Source: Phormidium sp. OSCR
GTDB taxonomy: Bacteria > Cyanobacteriota > Cyanobacteriia > Cyanobacteriales > Geitlerinemataceae
Assembly (NCBI GenBank): GCA_001314905.1
Contig: LJZT01000027.1
Location: 1 to 44,459, forward strand
DNA: 44,459 nt
Direction: 5' to 3'
The notes under the pieces are model-generated. The model did not search any database. It was not told where the DNA came from and was given only the letters and a program-made list of their open reading frames with translations. The position numbers were made by a program, and so were the translations under genes. Of the stretch, positions 1 to 8,453 are shown in pieces; position 1 is the stretch's first letter; each line of letters opens with the position of its first letter.

Positions 1-125
1 CCCTCCCAGGAGGGGAAGGCAAGAGGCATAACCCACCCCGCCCTCCGGGCACCCCTCCCAAGAGGGGAAGGACGTAGGGGCGTACCCTTGTGGTCGCCCT
101 CTCCCGGCAAGAGGCTTTTTCTGCT
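1..125. repeat. Dispersed GC-rich intergenic repeat
   Basis: Non-coding sequence rich in short inverted repeats, such as CCCCTC/GAGGGG around 53-66. The 30 bases at 30-59 recur exactly, in inverted orientation, at 23752-23781. The stretch 75-108 (starting GTAGGGGCG) looks like half of the same kind of element that forms the perfect palindrome at 22655-22686. One unit of the CCTCTTG heptamer repeat is present in reverse (about 18-26). It lies downstream of the reverse-strand gene at 133-690 and could also act as its transcription end. The exact repeat boundaries are not certain. Confidence 0.7.
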
Positions 126-132
126 AATAGGC

Positions 133-690
133 TTACAAATCAGCTTGGACGGTGGCAATGTCTTCGACTAGCATGAGGGACAATTGGCCCAACACCGGAT
201 CTTCGCCGTCTTGTTCTGTGATTTCGAGCCAGTAGCCAAAGCGATCGCCTCGCCAGAGTTGGCCCCGCCGAACTGTTGTCCCCTCCTCGGAGACGGGCAC
301 TGTGTAATCATGGACTAGCTCAGCATTGCGATAATCTTGATAGAGATCTAAGCCGTAGATTCCTCGCAAGGCTTCGACGAGGCGATCGCTCGTCACCCCA
401 TTGCGATAGTCTAAAATCTCAATCCATTCACTGCGAATCCGAGTTTCTCCAACTCCTAACCCTCGCTCGGTGGGTAAGGTTTTGGAGGCGACGAAGGTTA
501 ACCGTTGTCCCGGAATATCACTACGACTGACTCGTAAACTCCCTCGCCGGCCATCAGGAAGTAGGGGATTCGTATAAATCCAATTGGCCACCTCCTCGAC
601 CGATTCCCCCGGAAGAGCCAAACTTGGCATTGGGGCCAGCAACAGCCCGGCGATCGCACTGCTGACAAGTCTTGCCACTGTTGTCCTCAT
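133..690 (-). CDS. Secreted hypothetical protein coupled to miaA
   Basis: Protein of about 185 residues with an N-terminal signal peptide: basic MRTT start, a hydrophobic stretch (roughly residues 8-25) and a likely cleavage after a small-residue pattern near LALPG. The mature part has no motif I can name; it is mixed alpha/beta and acidic toward the C-terminus. I chose the ATG at 690 because it forms an ATGA overlap with the miaA stop codon (687-689), a typical translational-coupling arrangement, and because it puts the signal peptide at the very N-terminus. An upstream ATG at 711 would add seven residues. It is probably exported to the periplasm or thylakoid lumen. Function unknown; its link to tRNA modification is only positional. 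Confidence 0.75.
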   Translation of the reverse strand: MRTTVARLVSSAIAGLLLAPMPSLALPGESVEEVANWIYTNPLLPDGRRGSLRVSRSDIPGQRLTFVASKTLPTERGLGVGETRIRSEWIEILDYRNGVTSDRLVEALRGIYGLDLYQDYRNAELVHDYTVPVSEEGTTVRRGQLWRGDRFGYWLEITEQDGEDPVLGQLSLMLVEDIATVQADL

Positions 691-1604
691 TCTCCTATGG
701 CCTCTCTCCATTGGTCAATCCGTGCCAAAACACGCTCAGTTAACTGACAATCGCAGACATCAAACCATTCAATCTCAGGATAGGCGCGAAACCAGGTTCG
801 CTGGCGCTTGGCAAATTGGCGCGTATGTAACACCGTTTCGGCCATCGCCTCATCTAAGGACAACTCCCCTCGTAGATAGCGTCGTATCTCCCCATAGCCA
901 AGGGTCTGTAATAAGGGTAAATCATCGCCGTAGCGATCGCATAAGTCTTTCACTTCCTCGACGAACCCCATCGCCAGCATCTGCTGGGTTCGCTGCTCAA
1001 TTCGTTGCCCCAAATACTCTGGATCGGCGTGCAGTCCTAGGTGTAAAATAGGATACCCTGGCGGGTTTTCCCCTTGCTGCTCGGACAGAGGACGACCGCT
1101 GACATAAAACACCTCTAACGCCCGTAAGCTGCGACTGGCATCGTTGGGATGAATCCGTTGACTGGCCCGTTTGTCAACCTGTTGTAACAGTTGGTAACAC
1201 TGCCGTTGACCGAGTTCCTGAAGCTGCGATCGCAACTGAGGCTGAGGGGCAATCTGGGGCATCCGCAAGCCGCGCGTGATGGACTTAATATAGAGTCCCG
1301 TCCCCCCCACCAGCAACGGCGGTGACGCAGGCGCACTCTGATGCTGCTGCGTAATCAGCTCCTGGGCCTGTCGTTGATACTGCCCCATGGTAAAGGTTTG
1401 CCGAGGATCGCAGCAATCGACAAAATAATGGGGAACCTGCTGTCGTTGCTCAAGACTCGGCTTCGCCGTGCCGATGTCAAACTCCTGATAGACTTGGCGG
1501 GAGTCAGCACTGAGAATCACCGAGCCGAACCGTTGCGCTACGGCGATCGCCAACTGCGATTTTCCCGTGGCTGTCGCTCCACAAATAACGATTACCCCAC
1601 TCAC
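687..1604 (-). CDS. miaA: tRNA dimethylallyltransferase MiaA
   Basis: Transfers a dimethylallyl group to adenosine 37 of tRNAs that read UNN codons. The P-loop GATATGKS is right at the N-terminus (VIVICGATATGKS), followed by the SADSRQVYQ motif and the GGTGLYIK motif typical of the family. The longest open frame begins at 1691, but that adds about 29 residues with no family counterpart. The GTG at 1602-1604, preceded by a GGGAGAG Shine-Dalgarno, starts the protein as (M)SGVIVICG and gives 305 residues, the usual MiaA length. Its stop overlaps the start of the next reverse-strand gene. It diverges from gyrB across about 170 bp. Confidence 0.95.
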   Translation of the reverse strand: MSGVIVICGATATGKSQLAIAVAQRFGSVILSADSRQVYQEFDIGTAKPSLEQRQQVPHYFVDCCDPRQTFTMGQYQRQAQELITQQHQSAPASPPLLVGGTGLYIKSITRGLRMPQIAPQPQLRSQLQELGQRQCYQLLQQVDKRASQRIHPNDASRSLRALEVFYVSGRPLSEQQGENPPGYPILHLGLHADPEYLGQRIEQRTQQMLAMGFVEEVKDLCDRYGDDLPLLQTLGYGEIRRYLRGELSLDEAMAETVLHTRQFAKRQRTWFRAYPEIEWFDVCDCQLTERVLARIDQWREAIGE

Positions 1605-1777
1605 CAATTCTCTCCCCGCAAACTCAACAAATTTTAGTATATCCAACCCCCACCTTAATTTATCCCCAAATTGGTCTAAACGCGCCGTCAACCATTTTGT
1701 GTTAGAATTTTGGTGATTTTTGTCATTAATCAGAAAATCTAAGGGGGTACACCCCCTATCGTGTGGAGCAATTTGTC

Positions 1778-3721
1778 ATGACTAGTAGCTACAGTGCCGA
1801 TCAAATCCAAGTTCTAGAAGGGCTGGAGGCGGTTCGCAAGCGACCGGGGATGTACATCGGCTCCACCGGACCGCGAGGCTTACATCACCTCGTCTACGAA
1901 GTGGTCGACAACGCCATTGACGAAGCCCTGGCCGGCTACTGTACGCATATCGAAATTGATATCCTCGCCGATGGGTCCGTCAGCGTCACCGACAACGGCC
2001 GGGGGATTCCCACCGACGTTCACTCGAAAACGGGACGCTCGGCCCTCGAAACGGTTATGACGGTCCTGCACGCCGGCGGCAAGTTTGGCGGTGGGGGCTA
2101 CAAAGTCTCCGGTGGACTTCACGGTGTCGGGGTATCGGTGGTCAACGCCCTCTCGGAATGGGTCGAAGTGACCGTTTGGCGTGAGAAAAAAGTCCATGTT
2201 CAACGCTACGAACGGGGCAAACCGGCATCGGAGTTGATGGTCAAACCCAGCCCCGACAAGCAACGTACCGGAACCTCGGTTCGCTTCTTACCCGATCGCG
2301 ATATCTTCGTCACCACTGGCATTGAGTTTGATTTCAATGCGATCGCAGCCCGGATTCGCGAACTGGCCTATCTCAACGCCGGCGTGCGTATTACCTTCAC
2401 CGACAATCGCCTCGACCTATTACGGGCCGAGGAACCCCGCGTTGAGACCTATTTCTATGAAGGTGGGATTCGCGAGTACATTCAATATATGAATCGCGAC
2501 AAAGACCCCCTCCATGATGAAATCATCTACGTGGAAGGGGAACGAGATGGTGTCGTCGTCGAAGCCGCCCTGCAATGGTCGGTCGATGCCTACAGCGATT
2601 CCCTCCTCGGGTTTGCCAACAACATTCGCACCGTCGATGGTGGGACTCACCTCGAAGGCCTCAAATCCGTCCTGACGCGGACGATGAACGTCACAGCCCG
2701 CAAACGCAACAAACTCAAGGACAATCAACCCAATTTGGGAGGAGAAAATATCCGCGAAGGCTTGACGGGGATTATTTCCGTCAAAGTCCCGGACCCTGAG
2801 TTTGAGGGACAAACGAAAACGAAGTTAGGTAATCCTGAGGTGCGGGGGATTGTCGATTCCCTGGTGGGGGAAGTGCTGACGGAATATCTGGAGTTTCGTC
2901 CCAATGTAGCTGATGCAATTCTCGAAAAGGCGATTCAGGCCTTCAACGCCGCCGAAGCCGCCCGTCGCGCCCGCGAGTTGGTGCGCCGTAAGTCGGTGTT
3001 GGAATCCTCGACGTTACCGGGGAAACTGGCTGATTGCAGTTCTAAGGACCCCTCGGAATCGGAGATTTTTATTGTTGAGGGGGACTCCGCTGGTGGCAGT
3101 GCCAAACAAGGACGCGATCGCCGCTTCCAGGCTATTTTGCCGCTACGGGGGAAAATCCTCAACATTGAGAAAACTGACGATGCCAAGATTTATAAGAACA
3201 ATGAGGTGCAATCTCTGATTGCAGCCTTGGGATTGGGCATTAAGGGCGAAGATTTCGATCTGTCTCAGTTACGCTATCACCGCATCATCCTTATGACTGA
3301 CGCCGATGTGGATGGGGCGCATATTCGCACCCTGTTGTTGACCTTCTTCTACCGTTATCAGCGGGATATGGTGGAACAAGGTTTTGTCTATATCGCTTGT
3401 CCACCGCTGTATAAGGTTGAACGGGGCCGCAGTCATCAGTATTGTTACAGCGATCGCGAACTGCAACGCCATCTCAATGAACTCCCGAGTAACGCCAATT
3501 ACAACATTCAACGTTTTAAAGGGTTAGGGGAAATGATGCCCACTCAGCTTTGGGATACCACTATGAACCCGGAAAGTCGCTTGTTGAAACGGGTCGAAAT
3601 TGAGGACGCAGTGGAAGCCGATCGCATTTTCACGGTCTTGATGGGAGATAAAGTCGCCCCACGCCGTGAGTTCATTGAAACCGAAGGGCCAAAACTCAAT
3701 CTCAACGATTTAGATATCTAG
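1778..3721 (+). CDS. gyrB: DNA gyrase subunit B
   Basis: ATPase subunit of the type II topoisomerase that supercoils DNA. Domains in order: GHKL ATPase with [10 protein letters not shown] (about residues 40-50) and DNGRGIP; transducer; TOPRIM with [11 protein letters not shown] (about 433) and DADVDGAH (about 506); and the C-terminal QRFKGLGEM signature. At 647 residues it is the short GyrB form without the large insertion of the E. coli protein. The open frame extends to a GTG at 1763, but the ATG at 1778 ([28 protein letters not shown]) matches the family and has GGAG about nine bases upstream. No intein or break is seen. Confidence 0.98.
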   Translation: MTSSYSADQIQVLEGLEAVRKRPGMYIGSTGPRGLHHLVYEVVDNAIDEALAGYCTHIEIDILADGSVSVTDNGRGIPTDVHSKTGRSALETVMTVLHAGGKFGGGGYKVSGGLHGVGVSVVNALSEWVEVTVWREKKVHVQRYERGKPASELMVKPSPDKQRTGTSVRFLPDRDIFVTTGIEFDFNAIAARIRELAYLNAGVRITFTDNRLDLLRAEEPRVETYFYEGGIREYIQYMNRDKDPLHDEIIYVEGERDGVVVEAALQWSVDAYSDSLLGFANNIRTVDGGTHLEGLKSVLTRTMNVTARKRNKLKDNQPNLGGENIREGLTGIISVKVPDPEFEGQTKTKLGNPEVRGIVDSLVGEVLTEYLEFRPNVADAILEKAIQAFNAAEAARRARELVRRKSVLESSTLPGKLADCSSKDPSESEIFIVEGDSAGGSAKQGRDRRFQAILPLRGKILNIEKTDDAKIYKNNEVQSLIAALGLGIKGEDFDLSQLRYHRIILMTDADVDGAHIRTLLLTFFYRYQRDMVEQGFVYIACPPLYKVERGRSHQYCYSDRELQRHLNELPSNANYNIQRFKGLGEMMPTQLWDTTMNPESRLLKRVEIEDAVEADRIFTVLMGDKVAPRREFIETEGPKLNLNDLDI

Positions 3722-3725
3722 CCTG

Positions 3726-3758
3726 TTGCCTCTTGCCTCTTGCCTCTTGCCTCTTGCC
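3726..3758. repeat. TTGCCTC heptanucleotide tandem repeat
   Basis: About 4.7 copies of the 7-mer TTGCCTC directly after the gyrB stop codon. The same unit makes a longer array at 23785-23860. These short tandem repeats are common in intergenic DNA of filamentous cyanobacteria. Confidence 0.85.
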
Positions 3759-3787
3759 TATCCCCTGTTCCCTTCCCCCCAAAGAAA

Positions 3788-3820
3788 GCGCCCCGACTAG
3801 AGTTTATCTAGCCGGGGCGC
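3788..3820. terminator. Bidirectional terminator between gyrB and psb35
   Basis: Hairpin with 14-bp arms (GCGCCCCGACTAGA at 3788-3801 and its near-complement at 3807-3820, one mismatch) and a five-base loop. It sits between the convergent gyrB and psb35-like genes. On the reverse strand the stem is followed by a T-rich CTTTCTTT, so it fits best as the terminator of the reverse-strand gene while also ending gyrB transcripts. Confidence 0.75.
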
Positions 3821-3865
3821 GTGTTGTGATCTCAACTGGTCTAGAGAAGAGATTGAGGAAAACGA

Positions 3866-4096
3866 CTATTCGCCGAGGGTGTTGCGTTGGTACACATCCA
3901 AGCTGTAAGCGGGGACGCGCTCACGATAGTCGGTCTTTTGTCCGGTGAAGGCTTCGGCGTAGCGATCGAATCCTTCTGAGTTCCAATTCCGTTCGTGGAT
4001 GGGCTTGGTTTGTTCGCCTCGGAAGTAGGCTTGGGTTCCTAAGACGGCAACGGCTGCCCAGCCGGTGAATACTAATGCAATGATAAACAAAGTCAT
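3866..4096 (-). CDS. psb35: Psb35-like photosystem II assembly protein
   Basis: Small thylakoid-type protein of 76 residues. One hydrophobic segment at the N-terminus (MTLFIIALVFTGWAAVAVLG, residues 1-20) is followed by a conserved-looking soluble tail with GEQTKPIHERNW and RVPAYSLDVY. This layout agrees with the cyanobacterial family annotated as Psb35, reported to stabilise the CP47 assembly module and its high-light-inducible proteins. The assignment is from memory of the family, not a search. A good Shine-Dalgarno (GGAGAAACC) lies just upstream and a consensus-like promoter is found at 4154-4181. The gene stands alone, divergent from the ArsR regulator. Confidence 0.65.
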   Translation of the reverse strand: MTLFIIALVFTGWAAVAVLGTQAYFRGEQTKPIHERNWNSEGFDRYAEAFTGQKTDYRERVPAYSLDVYQRNTLGE

Positions 4097-4153
4097 ATTG
4101 GTTTCTCCTATGTGAGTGTCTTTATGTCGGTGTCTTACCGCGTTCTGTTAACC

Positions 4154-4181
4154 ATTATAACGCTTTGTAAAACTTTGTAAA
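4154..4181 (-). promoter_or_regulatory. Predicted promoter of psb35-like gene
   Basis: Read on the reverse strand: -35 TTTACA (4176-4181), 16-base spacer, -10 TATAAT (4154-4159). The nine-base TTTACAAAG occurs twice in tandem across the -35 and spacer, which might bind a regulator. Confidence 0.6.
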
Positions 4182-4215
4182 GTTTGCTTGACGCAAAAAA
4201 GGTGGTGATATCCGC

Positions 4216-4241
4216 AATCAACCCCTAACCCTGGGTTGATT
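4216..4241. promoter_or_regulatory. Perfect 9-bp inverted repeat in divergent promoter region
   Basis: AATCAACCC (4216-4224) and GGGTTGATT (4233-4241), separated by eight bases. Both neighbouring genes are transcribed away from it, so it is not a terminator for either. An operator or 5'-UTR element is more likely. Which protein would bind is unknown; the adjacent ArsR-family regulator is one candidate. Confidence 0.45.
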
Positions 4242-4281
4242 ACGAGATTCGCGACTCCACCGTCATTGTTCTTGGGGCCTG

Positions 4282-4309
4282 TTGTTCTCTTTGCACTTAC
4301 TGGTAATAT
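4282..4309 (+). promoter_or_regulatory. Possible promoter of the arsR-type regulator
   Basis: TTGTTC (4282-4287), 16-base spacer, TAATAT (4304-4309). It is followed by AT-rich direct repeats of ATGTAT up to the start codon, a plausible place for autoregulation by an ArsR-family repressor. Confidence 0.4.
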
Positions 4310-4333
4310 GTATATATGTATTTATGTAATGCC

Positions 4334-4726
4334 ATGACATCCCAATCATCTTCCGCCAACCGGACTAGCCATTGTCTTCTTACGGAAATCTCCCCAGAAG
4401 CCCTCGGTATCATTGCTGAGTTCTTTAAAACCCTCTCTGAGGTGAGTCGCTTACAGATTGTCTGTAGCCTTAAACAAGGGGAGAAAAATGTTTCGGAGAT
4501 TATTCAGTCTACGGAACTCGGACAAGCTAACGTCTCTAAGCATCTCAAGATTCTCTCTCAGGCGGGACTCGTTGAACGCCGACAACAAGGGGTTAATGTC
4601 TATTACCGCATCGCCAATCCCGTGGTGTTCTCCCTCTGTGACCTGGCTTGCGATGTGTTAGCGCTTCACCTCGAACAGCAAAGTCAATCCTTTGAATCGA
4701 TGAAGCTTCTCAAAAATTCCTTCTGA
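4334..4726 (+). CDS. ArsR/SqrR-type sulfur-responsive repressor
   Basis: Winged-helix regulator of 130 residues. The fold is visible as FFKTLSEVSRLQIVCSLKQGEKNVSEI, then the recognition helix QANVSKHLKILSQAGLVERR and the wing GVNVYYRI. Cys44 lies in the 'LQIVC' position used by the persulfide sensors SqrR/BigR/YgaV, and Cys102 and Cys106 lie in the last helix, so a disulfide or polysulfide bridge is possible. The usual arsenic ELCVCDL metal motif is absent. A gene for a persulfide dioxygenase and a TSUP exporter follow, the classic BigR-type context. The start at 4334 is preferred over 4316, whose added codons lie in AT-rich repeats; neither has a strong ribosome site. Confidence 0.85.
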   Translation: MTSQSSSANRTSHCLLTEISPEALGIIAEFFKTLSEVSRLQIVCSLKQGEKNVSEIIQSTELGQANVSKHLKILSQAGLVERRQQGVNVYYRIANPVVFSLCDLACDVLALHLEQQSQSFESMKLLKNSF

Positions 4727-4956
4727 TTTATCGGATTCAACGGATTCGTGCTATCTTATAACTAGACAAGCAAGCGTTCAGTTAATGGCGAACTGCTTTT
4801 GGGGGTCAACTCATCATCTCAGCACAATTGACAGATAAACTAGGACTTGCAGGCTCGATATAACCCCTATCAATAAGGCATTAATCTGCTTGTAGTAGTT
4901 TGGTTTGTACTGTCTGCTGCCTACTGTTGTTTTTTCTTTTCGTTCTTAAATCAACT

Positions 4957-5649
4957 ATGCTATTTCGTCAACTCTTCGACCCGGACACGTCCACGTATAC
5001 CTACCTCATCGCCGATGAGGAGACTCGCGAGGCGGTTCTCGTCGATCCCGTTCTCGAACAACTCGAACGGGATCGACAACTGCTCAAAGAACTGGATCTG
5101 ACGTTACGCTATGGCTTAGAAACCCACGTTCACGCCGATCATATTACGGGGACCGGAAAACTGCGTGAACGAACCGGATGTCAGGGGGTTGTCCCCGAGA
5201 ACGCTGAAGCCAGTTGTGCCGATCGCTTCATTAAAGATGGCGAACAGTTACCCCTCGGAGACGTCAAAATCGAGGCGATCGCCAGTTTGGGCCATACCGA
5301 CAGCCACATGGCCTATCTCGTCAATGGAACCCACCTGCTCACCGGCGATTCCCTACTGATTCGTGGTTGTGGACGGACAGACTTCCAAAGTGGTGACGCC
5401 GGAACCCTCTATGATGTCATCACCCAGCGCTTTTTCACTCTTCCTGATAGCACCCTCGTCTATCCTGGCCATGACTACCGAGGTCGCACCGTCTCGACGA
5501 TTGGCGAAGAAAAACGCCATAATCCTCGCTTCGTGGGTCGCGATCGCGCCGAGTTTATCGAACTGATGGCAAACCTGAACCTACCCAATCCCAAGAAAAT
5601 TGCCGAGGCTGTTCCCGCCAACCAAAGCTGTGGTAACGTGCCTGCCTAA
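4957..5649 (+). CDS. ETHE1-type persulfide dioxygenase
   Basis: Metallo-beta-lactamase-fold enzyme of 230 residues, predicted to use one non-haem iron to oxidise glutathione persulfide to sulfite. Visible motifs: HVHADH metal site, GHTDSHMAY, TGDSLLIRGCGRTDFQSGDAGTLY (the GRTDFQ stretch is typical of ETHE1/Blh enzymes) and YPGHDY near the end. The open frame extends to 4900 with a hydrophobic leader, but the ATG at 4957 (MLFRQLFD) is the family start; that makes it cytoplasmic. It sits 230 bp after the SqrR-like regulator and three bases before the exporter, so the two are surely cotranscribed. Confidence 0.9.
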   Translation: MLFRQLFDPDTSTYTYLIADEETREAVLVDPVLEQLERDRQLLKELDLTLRYGLETHVHADHITGTGKLRERTGCQGVVPENAEASCADRFIKDGEQLPLGDVKIEAIASLGHTDSHMAYLVNGTHLLTGDSLLIRGCGRTDFQSGDAGTLYDVITQRFFTLPDSTLVYPGHDYRGRTVSTIGEEKRHNPRFVGRDRAEFIELMANLNLPNPKKIAEAVPANQSCGNVPA

Positions 5650-5652
5650 CTA

Positions 5653-6441
5653 ATGGATATCATTTGGATTCTCGGACATATCTTAGCCCTCGGGATTGGC
5701 ATTAGTCTCGGACTCCTCGGCGGAGGCGGCTCGATTCTGGCGGTTCCTATCCTCATGTACGTCATGGGGTTGCCGCCCAAAGAGGCGATCGCCGCTAGTT
5801 TATTCATCGTTGGCACCGTCAGCTTGCTGGGACTGATTCCCCACGCCAAGGCCGGCAATGTTAGCCTCAAACTCGCCCTCACTTTCGCCCCAGCGGCCAT
5901 GGTGGGGGCTTACGCCGGGGCTAAACTTGCCGAACTTCCCGCCATTACCGAAACCATACAAGTGGTGGCCTTCGGTATCGTCATGCTCCTGGCCAGCATT
6001 TTGATGATTCGTAAGGGACAACGCAAAGAAGGCAAAGCTGAGCCGGTTGAACCGCCTCTCTCGCCCCCCAAATCCCCCTCTCTCGGCAAAATCTTGATGA
6101 TTCCCCTCGAAGGACTCTTAGTGGGGATTATCACTGGTTTTGTGGGCGTTGGTGGCGGCTTTGCGATTATCCCAGCCCTGGTGTTGTTGGGCGGCACACC
6201 GATGAAGGAGGCCATTGGTACCTCGCTGCTGATTATTGCCTTTAAGTCGGCTACCGCCTTTCTCGGCTATTTAGACCAAGTATCCCTCGATTGGGTACTG
6301 ATGATTTCCTTCACCTTAGCGGCAACTGTGGGAACCTACGCCGGTGCCATCTTGAGTCATCGTCTTGATGCCTCTCACCTGCAAAAAGCCTTTGGTTACT
6401 TCGTGTTAGCCGTCTCGATTTTTGTCTTAATTCAACGTTAG
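5653..6441 (+). CDS. TauE/SafE (TSUP) family sulfite exporter
   Basis: Membrane protein of 262 residues made of two homologous halves, each with a glycine-rich first helix (GISLGLLGGGGSILAVPIL and GIITGFVGVGGGFAIIPAL) and the following AIAASL / AIGTSL motif. About eight transmembrane segments, with a charged cytoplasmic linker around residues 118-145. It starts three bases after the persulfide dioxygenase. The inferred job is removing the sulfite that enzyme makes. Its stop codon overlaps by four bases with that of the convergent phosphatase gene. Confidence 0.9.
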   Translation: MDIIWILGHILALGIGISLGLLGGGGSILAVPILMYVMGLPPKEAIAASLFIVGTVSLLGLIPHAKAGNVSLKLALTFAPAAMVGAYAGAKLAELPAITETIQVVAFGIVMLLASILMIRKGQRKEGKAEPVEPPLSPPKSPSLGKILMIPLEGLLVGIITGFVGVGGGFAIIPALVLLGGTPMKEAIGTSLLIIAFKSATAFLGYLDQVSLDWVLMISFTLAATVGTYAGAILSHRLDASHLQKAFGYFVLAVSIFVLIQR

Positions 6442-6914
6442 TCGAGTTTGGGGCGAATCTCCTCTAACAAGCCTTCACAGGCATCGAGGAGGAGATCAAT
6501 CACGCGATCAAAGCCTTCTGCACCACCATAGTAGGGGTCTGGTACTTCCTTGATGCTATGATGACGGCAAAAATCGCACATCATGCGTACGCGATCGCCA
6601 TAGATTCCTTGGCGATCGAGGGCCATAATCCCGGCATAGTTATCGCGATCCATGGCCAAAATCAGGTCAAATTGCTCAAAATCCGCTGGAATAAATTGGC
6701 GGGCTTGTCCTACTAACTGAATGCCTCGCTTCTTTGCCGCTGAGCGCATTCGGGCATCAGGAGGACTGCCAATGTGATAACTCGAGGTTCCGGCGGAGTC
6801 ACAGATAATTTGGTCCTCAAGCCCGGCCTGGGCCACTAAGTGGCGCATGATATTTTCGGCAGAGGGCGATCGGCAAATGTTGCCCAAACAGACAAAGAGT
6901 AAATGATATGCCAT
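6438..6914 (-). CDS. Low molecular weight protein-tyrosine phosphatase
   Basis: Cytoplasmic phosphatase of about 158 residues. The catalytic P-loop VCLGNICRSPSA is at the N-terminus (nucleophile cysteine, then CxxxxCR with arginine), and the general acid is in VPDPYYGG near residue 125. The open frame begins at 6944, but the ATG at 6914 (MAYHLLFVCLGNICRS) matches the family's usual start. In bacteria these enzymes act on tyrosine kinases of polysaccharide export; the substrate here cannot be read from the context. Convergent with the TSUP exporter. Confidence 0.93.
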   Translation of the reverse strand: MAYHLLFVCLGNICRSPSAENIMRHLVAQAGLEDQIICDSAGTSSYHIGSPPDARMRSAAKKRGIQLVGQARQFIPADFEQFDLILAMDRDNYAGIMALDRQGIYGDRVRMMCDFCRHHSIKEVPDPYYGGAEGFDRVIDLLLDACEGLLEEIRPKLD

Positions 6915-6984
6915 CGTGGTTGCGATCTGTTGCGATTGTGCCATCTAAGGCTGAACGGAGGCTTGGGAGTCTCCCAGAACAGAA

Positions 6985-7020
6985 ACCCCATCAAGCCTCC
7001 CAGGGCAGCCTTGATGGGGT
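6985..7020 (-). terminator. Terminator of ybaB
   Basis: Perfect 11-bp stem (ACCCCATCAAG at 6985-6995, CTTGATGGGGT at 7010-7020) with a 14-base loop. It lies 25 bases past the ybaB stop on the reverse strand and is followed there by T-rich TTTCTGTTCT. Confidence 0.75.
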
Positions 7021-7045
7021 CAGAAGACCCAGGAAACCCTAGATC

Positions 7046-7396
7046 CTACATTCCGGGGAGATTGAGGCCACCGGTGAGTTCTTCCATCTTCTCGCGCATG
7101 GTAGCGGTGGATTTGCTGTAGGCATCCTGCATCGCTTCGGTGACGAGGGCCGACACCGCTGCTGCCCCTTTGCCGAGGGCTTCTTCCGAGACTTCGGCCC
7201 GTCGGGGTTCTTGGTTGCCACTGAGGACAACCGTCACTTGGCCATCACTCGACTGGCCGGCAATTTCTAACAGATCGAGTTCTTCTTGAAGACGTTTTGC
7301 CCCTTCTTGAACTTCTTGGGCTTTTTGGAAGGCGGCAGCAAGTTCTTTCATCTTGCCCAAGCCAAATCCAAATCCTTGTCCTTGTTGTTTAGCCAT
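7046..7396 (-). CDS. YbaB/EbfC family nucleoid-associated protein
   Basis: Small dimeric DNA-binding protein of 116 residues. The family pattern is clear: a glycine- and phenylalanine-rich N-terminus ([14 protein letters not shown]), a helix with [15 protein letters not shown], the strands [17 protein letters not shown], and the C-terminal helix with [28 protein letters not shown]. It follows murC-murB on the same strand with a 66-bp gap and has its own terminator downstream. Confidence 0.93.
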   Translation of the reverse strand: MAKQQGQGFGFGLGKMKELAAAFQKAQEVQEGAKRLQEELDLLEIAGQSSDGQVTVVLSGNQEPRRAEVSEEALGKGAAAVSALVTEAMQDAYSKSTATMREKMEELTGGLNLPGM

Positions 7397-7462
7397 CGTG
7401 CTTAAAAGTCTCGCGTCAAATTAATTACAAGTACGACTCATTGTGCCATCGCAGCGCCTCGG

Positions 7463-8440
7463 TTACAAAAAATCGCTGACATCCTGGTCAAACTCGCCTA
7501 GGAGTTTGACTTCAAGTTGCAGTTGCACATCCCACACCTGTCGCACGGTTTCCCGGACATGACGAATGACGGCGATCGCATCTTGAGTGGTCCCATGGCC
7601 GCCATTGAGGATGAAATTGGCGTGTTCATAGGCCACATGGACACCTCCGACACGATACCCCTTTAAGCCCGCTTGTTCAATCAACCAGCCGGCGGCTTGG
7701 GGCTTGGGATTACGGAAGACACTCCCACAACTGGGGCGGTGATAGGGTTGGGTTCCATGTCGTTGTTTGAGATGCTTATCGGTGCGCTGTCGGACTACAG
7801 CGGAGTCCTCCCCAGGCTGCAATTGTAAGGTTGCTTGTAACACCAGACGGGATGAGCCTTGTAGGCAAGAGGTGCGATAATTATAGGCTAGGGCCGAACG
7901 AGGCAGGGTGACGATCTGACCGTCGGGTTCTAAGACCTCAACCTGACGTAAACTGTCGGCTAGACAACTGCGGTGAGCGCCAGCATTCATGACCACTGCC
8001 CCACCAACCGTCCCCGGAATGCCGACGGCCCACTCGAAACCACTGATACCGTGGTTCGCGAGTTGCCAGGCTAATTTGGGCAAGGGGAAGCCCGCCGCTA
8101 CGGTCACTTCTCCTGAGACCTCATCGAGATGCAACTCCCGTAGATAGCGGGTACTGACGACTAATCCTGAAATGCCGCGATCGCCAATCAGCAGATTCGA
8201 GCCAGCTCCGAGAAGGGTCACGGGGAAGCCTTCGGAACTGGCCCAATTCAACGCTCCATAGATGTCGTCTAAACGACGTGGCGCTATGTACCACTCAGCC
8301 GGCCCTCCCACCCGTAATGTGGTCATTTTCGCTAGGGGAATTTGACGGTATACCGGACATTTCGCACCCAGGATATGAATGGGGGTGCGATCGCTCGAGT
8401 TCATTGATAGTGGCGGGCTTGAAGGAGAAAACATCATCAT
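7463..8440 (-). CDS. murB: UDP-N-acetylenolpyruvoylglucosamine reductase MurB
   Basis: FAD enzyme that makes UDP-MurNAc in peptidoglycan synthesis. FAD-binding signatures: TTLRVGGPAEWYI, LLGAGSNLLIGD and GIPGTVGGAVVMNAGA; the catalytic serine lies in the CGSVFRNP motif. At 325 residues with the short loop arrangement it fits the type II MurB seen in cyanobacteria. The first 12 residues (MMMFSPSS...) may not be translated; an internal ATG at 8404 is an alternative, and neither has a clear ribosome site. It follows murC by 13 bases, so the two form an operon. Confidence 0.95.
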   Translation of the reverse strand: MMMFSPSSPPLSMNSSDRTPIHILGAKCPVYRQIPLAKMTTLRVGGPAEWYIAPRRLDDIYGALNWASSEGFPVTLLGAGSNLLIGDRGISGLVVSTRYLRELHLDEVSGEVTVAAGFPLPKLAWQLANHGISGFEWAVGIPGTVGGAVVMNAGAHRSCLADSLRQVEVLEPDGQIVTLPRSALAYNYRTSCLQGSSRLVLQATLQLQPGEDSAVVRQRTDKHLKQRHGTQPYHRPSCGSVFRNPKPQAAGWLIEQAGLKGYRVGGVHVAYEHANFILNGGHGTTQDAIAVIRHVRETVRQVWDVQLQLEVKLLGEFDQDVSDFL

Positions 8441-8453
8441 CGCTCAGAGGTGG

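Noticed and set aside
1-125. Possible CRISPR-like repeats at the window start
   Set aside because: No regular repeat-spacer spacing; it is a dispersed palindromic repeat.
1763-1777. GTG at 1763 as the gyrB start
   Set aside because: It would put the ribosome site inside the gene and adds residues absent from the family.
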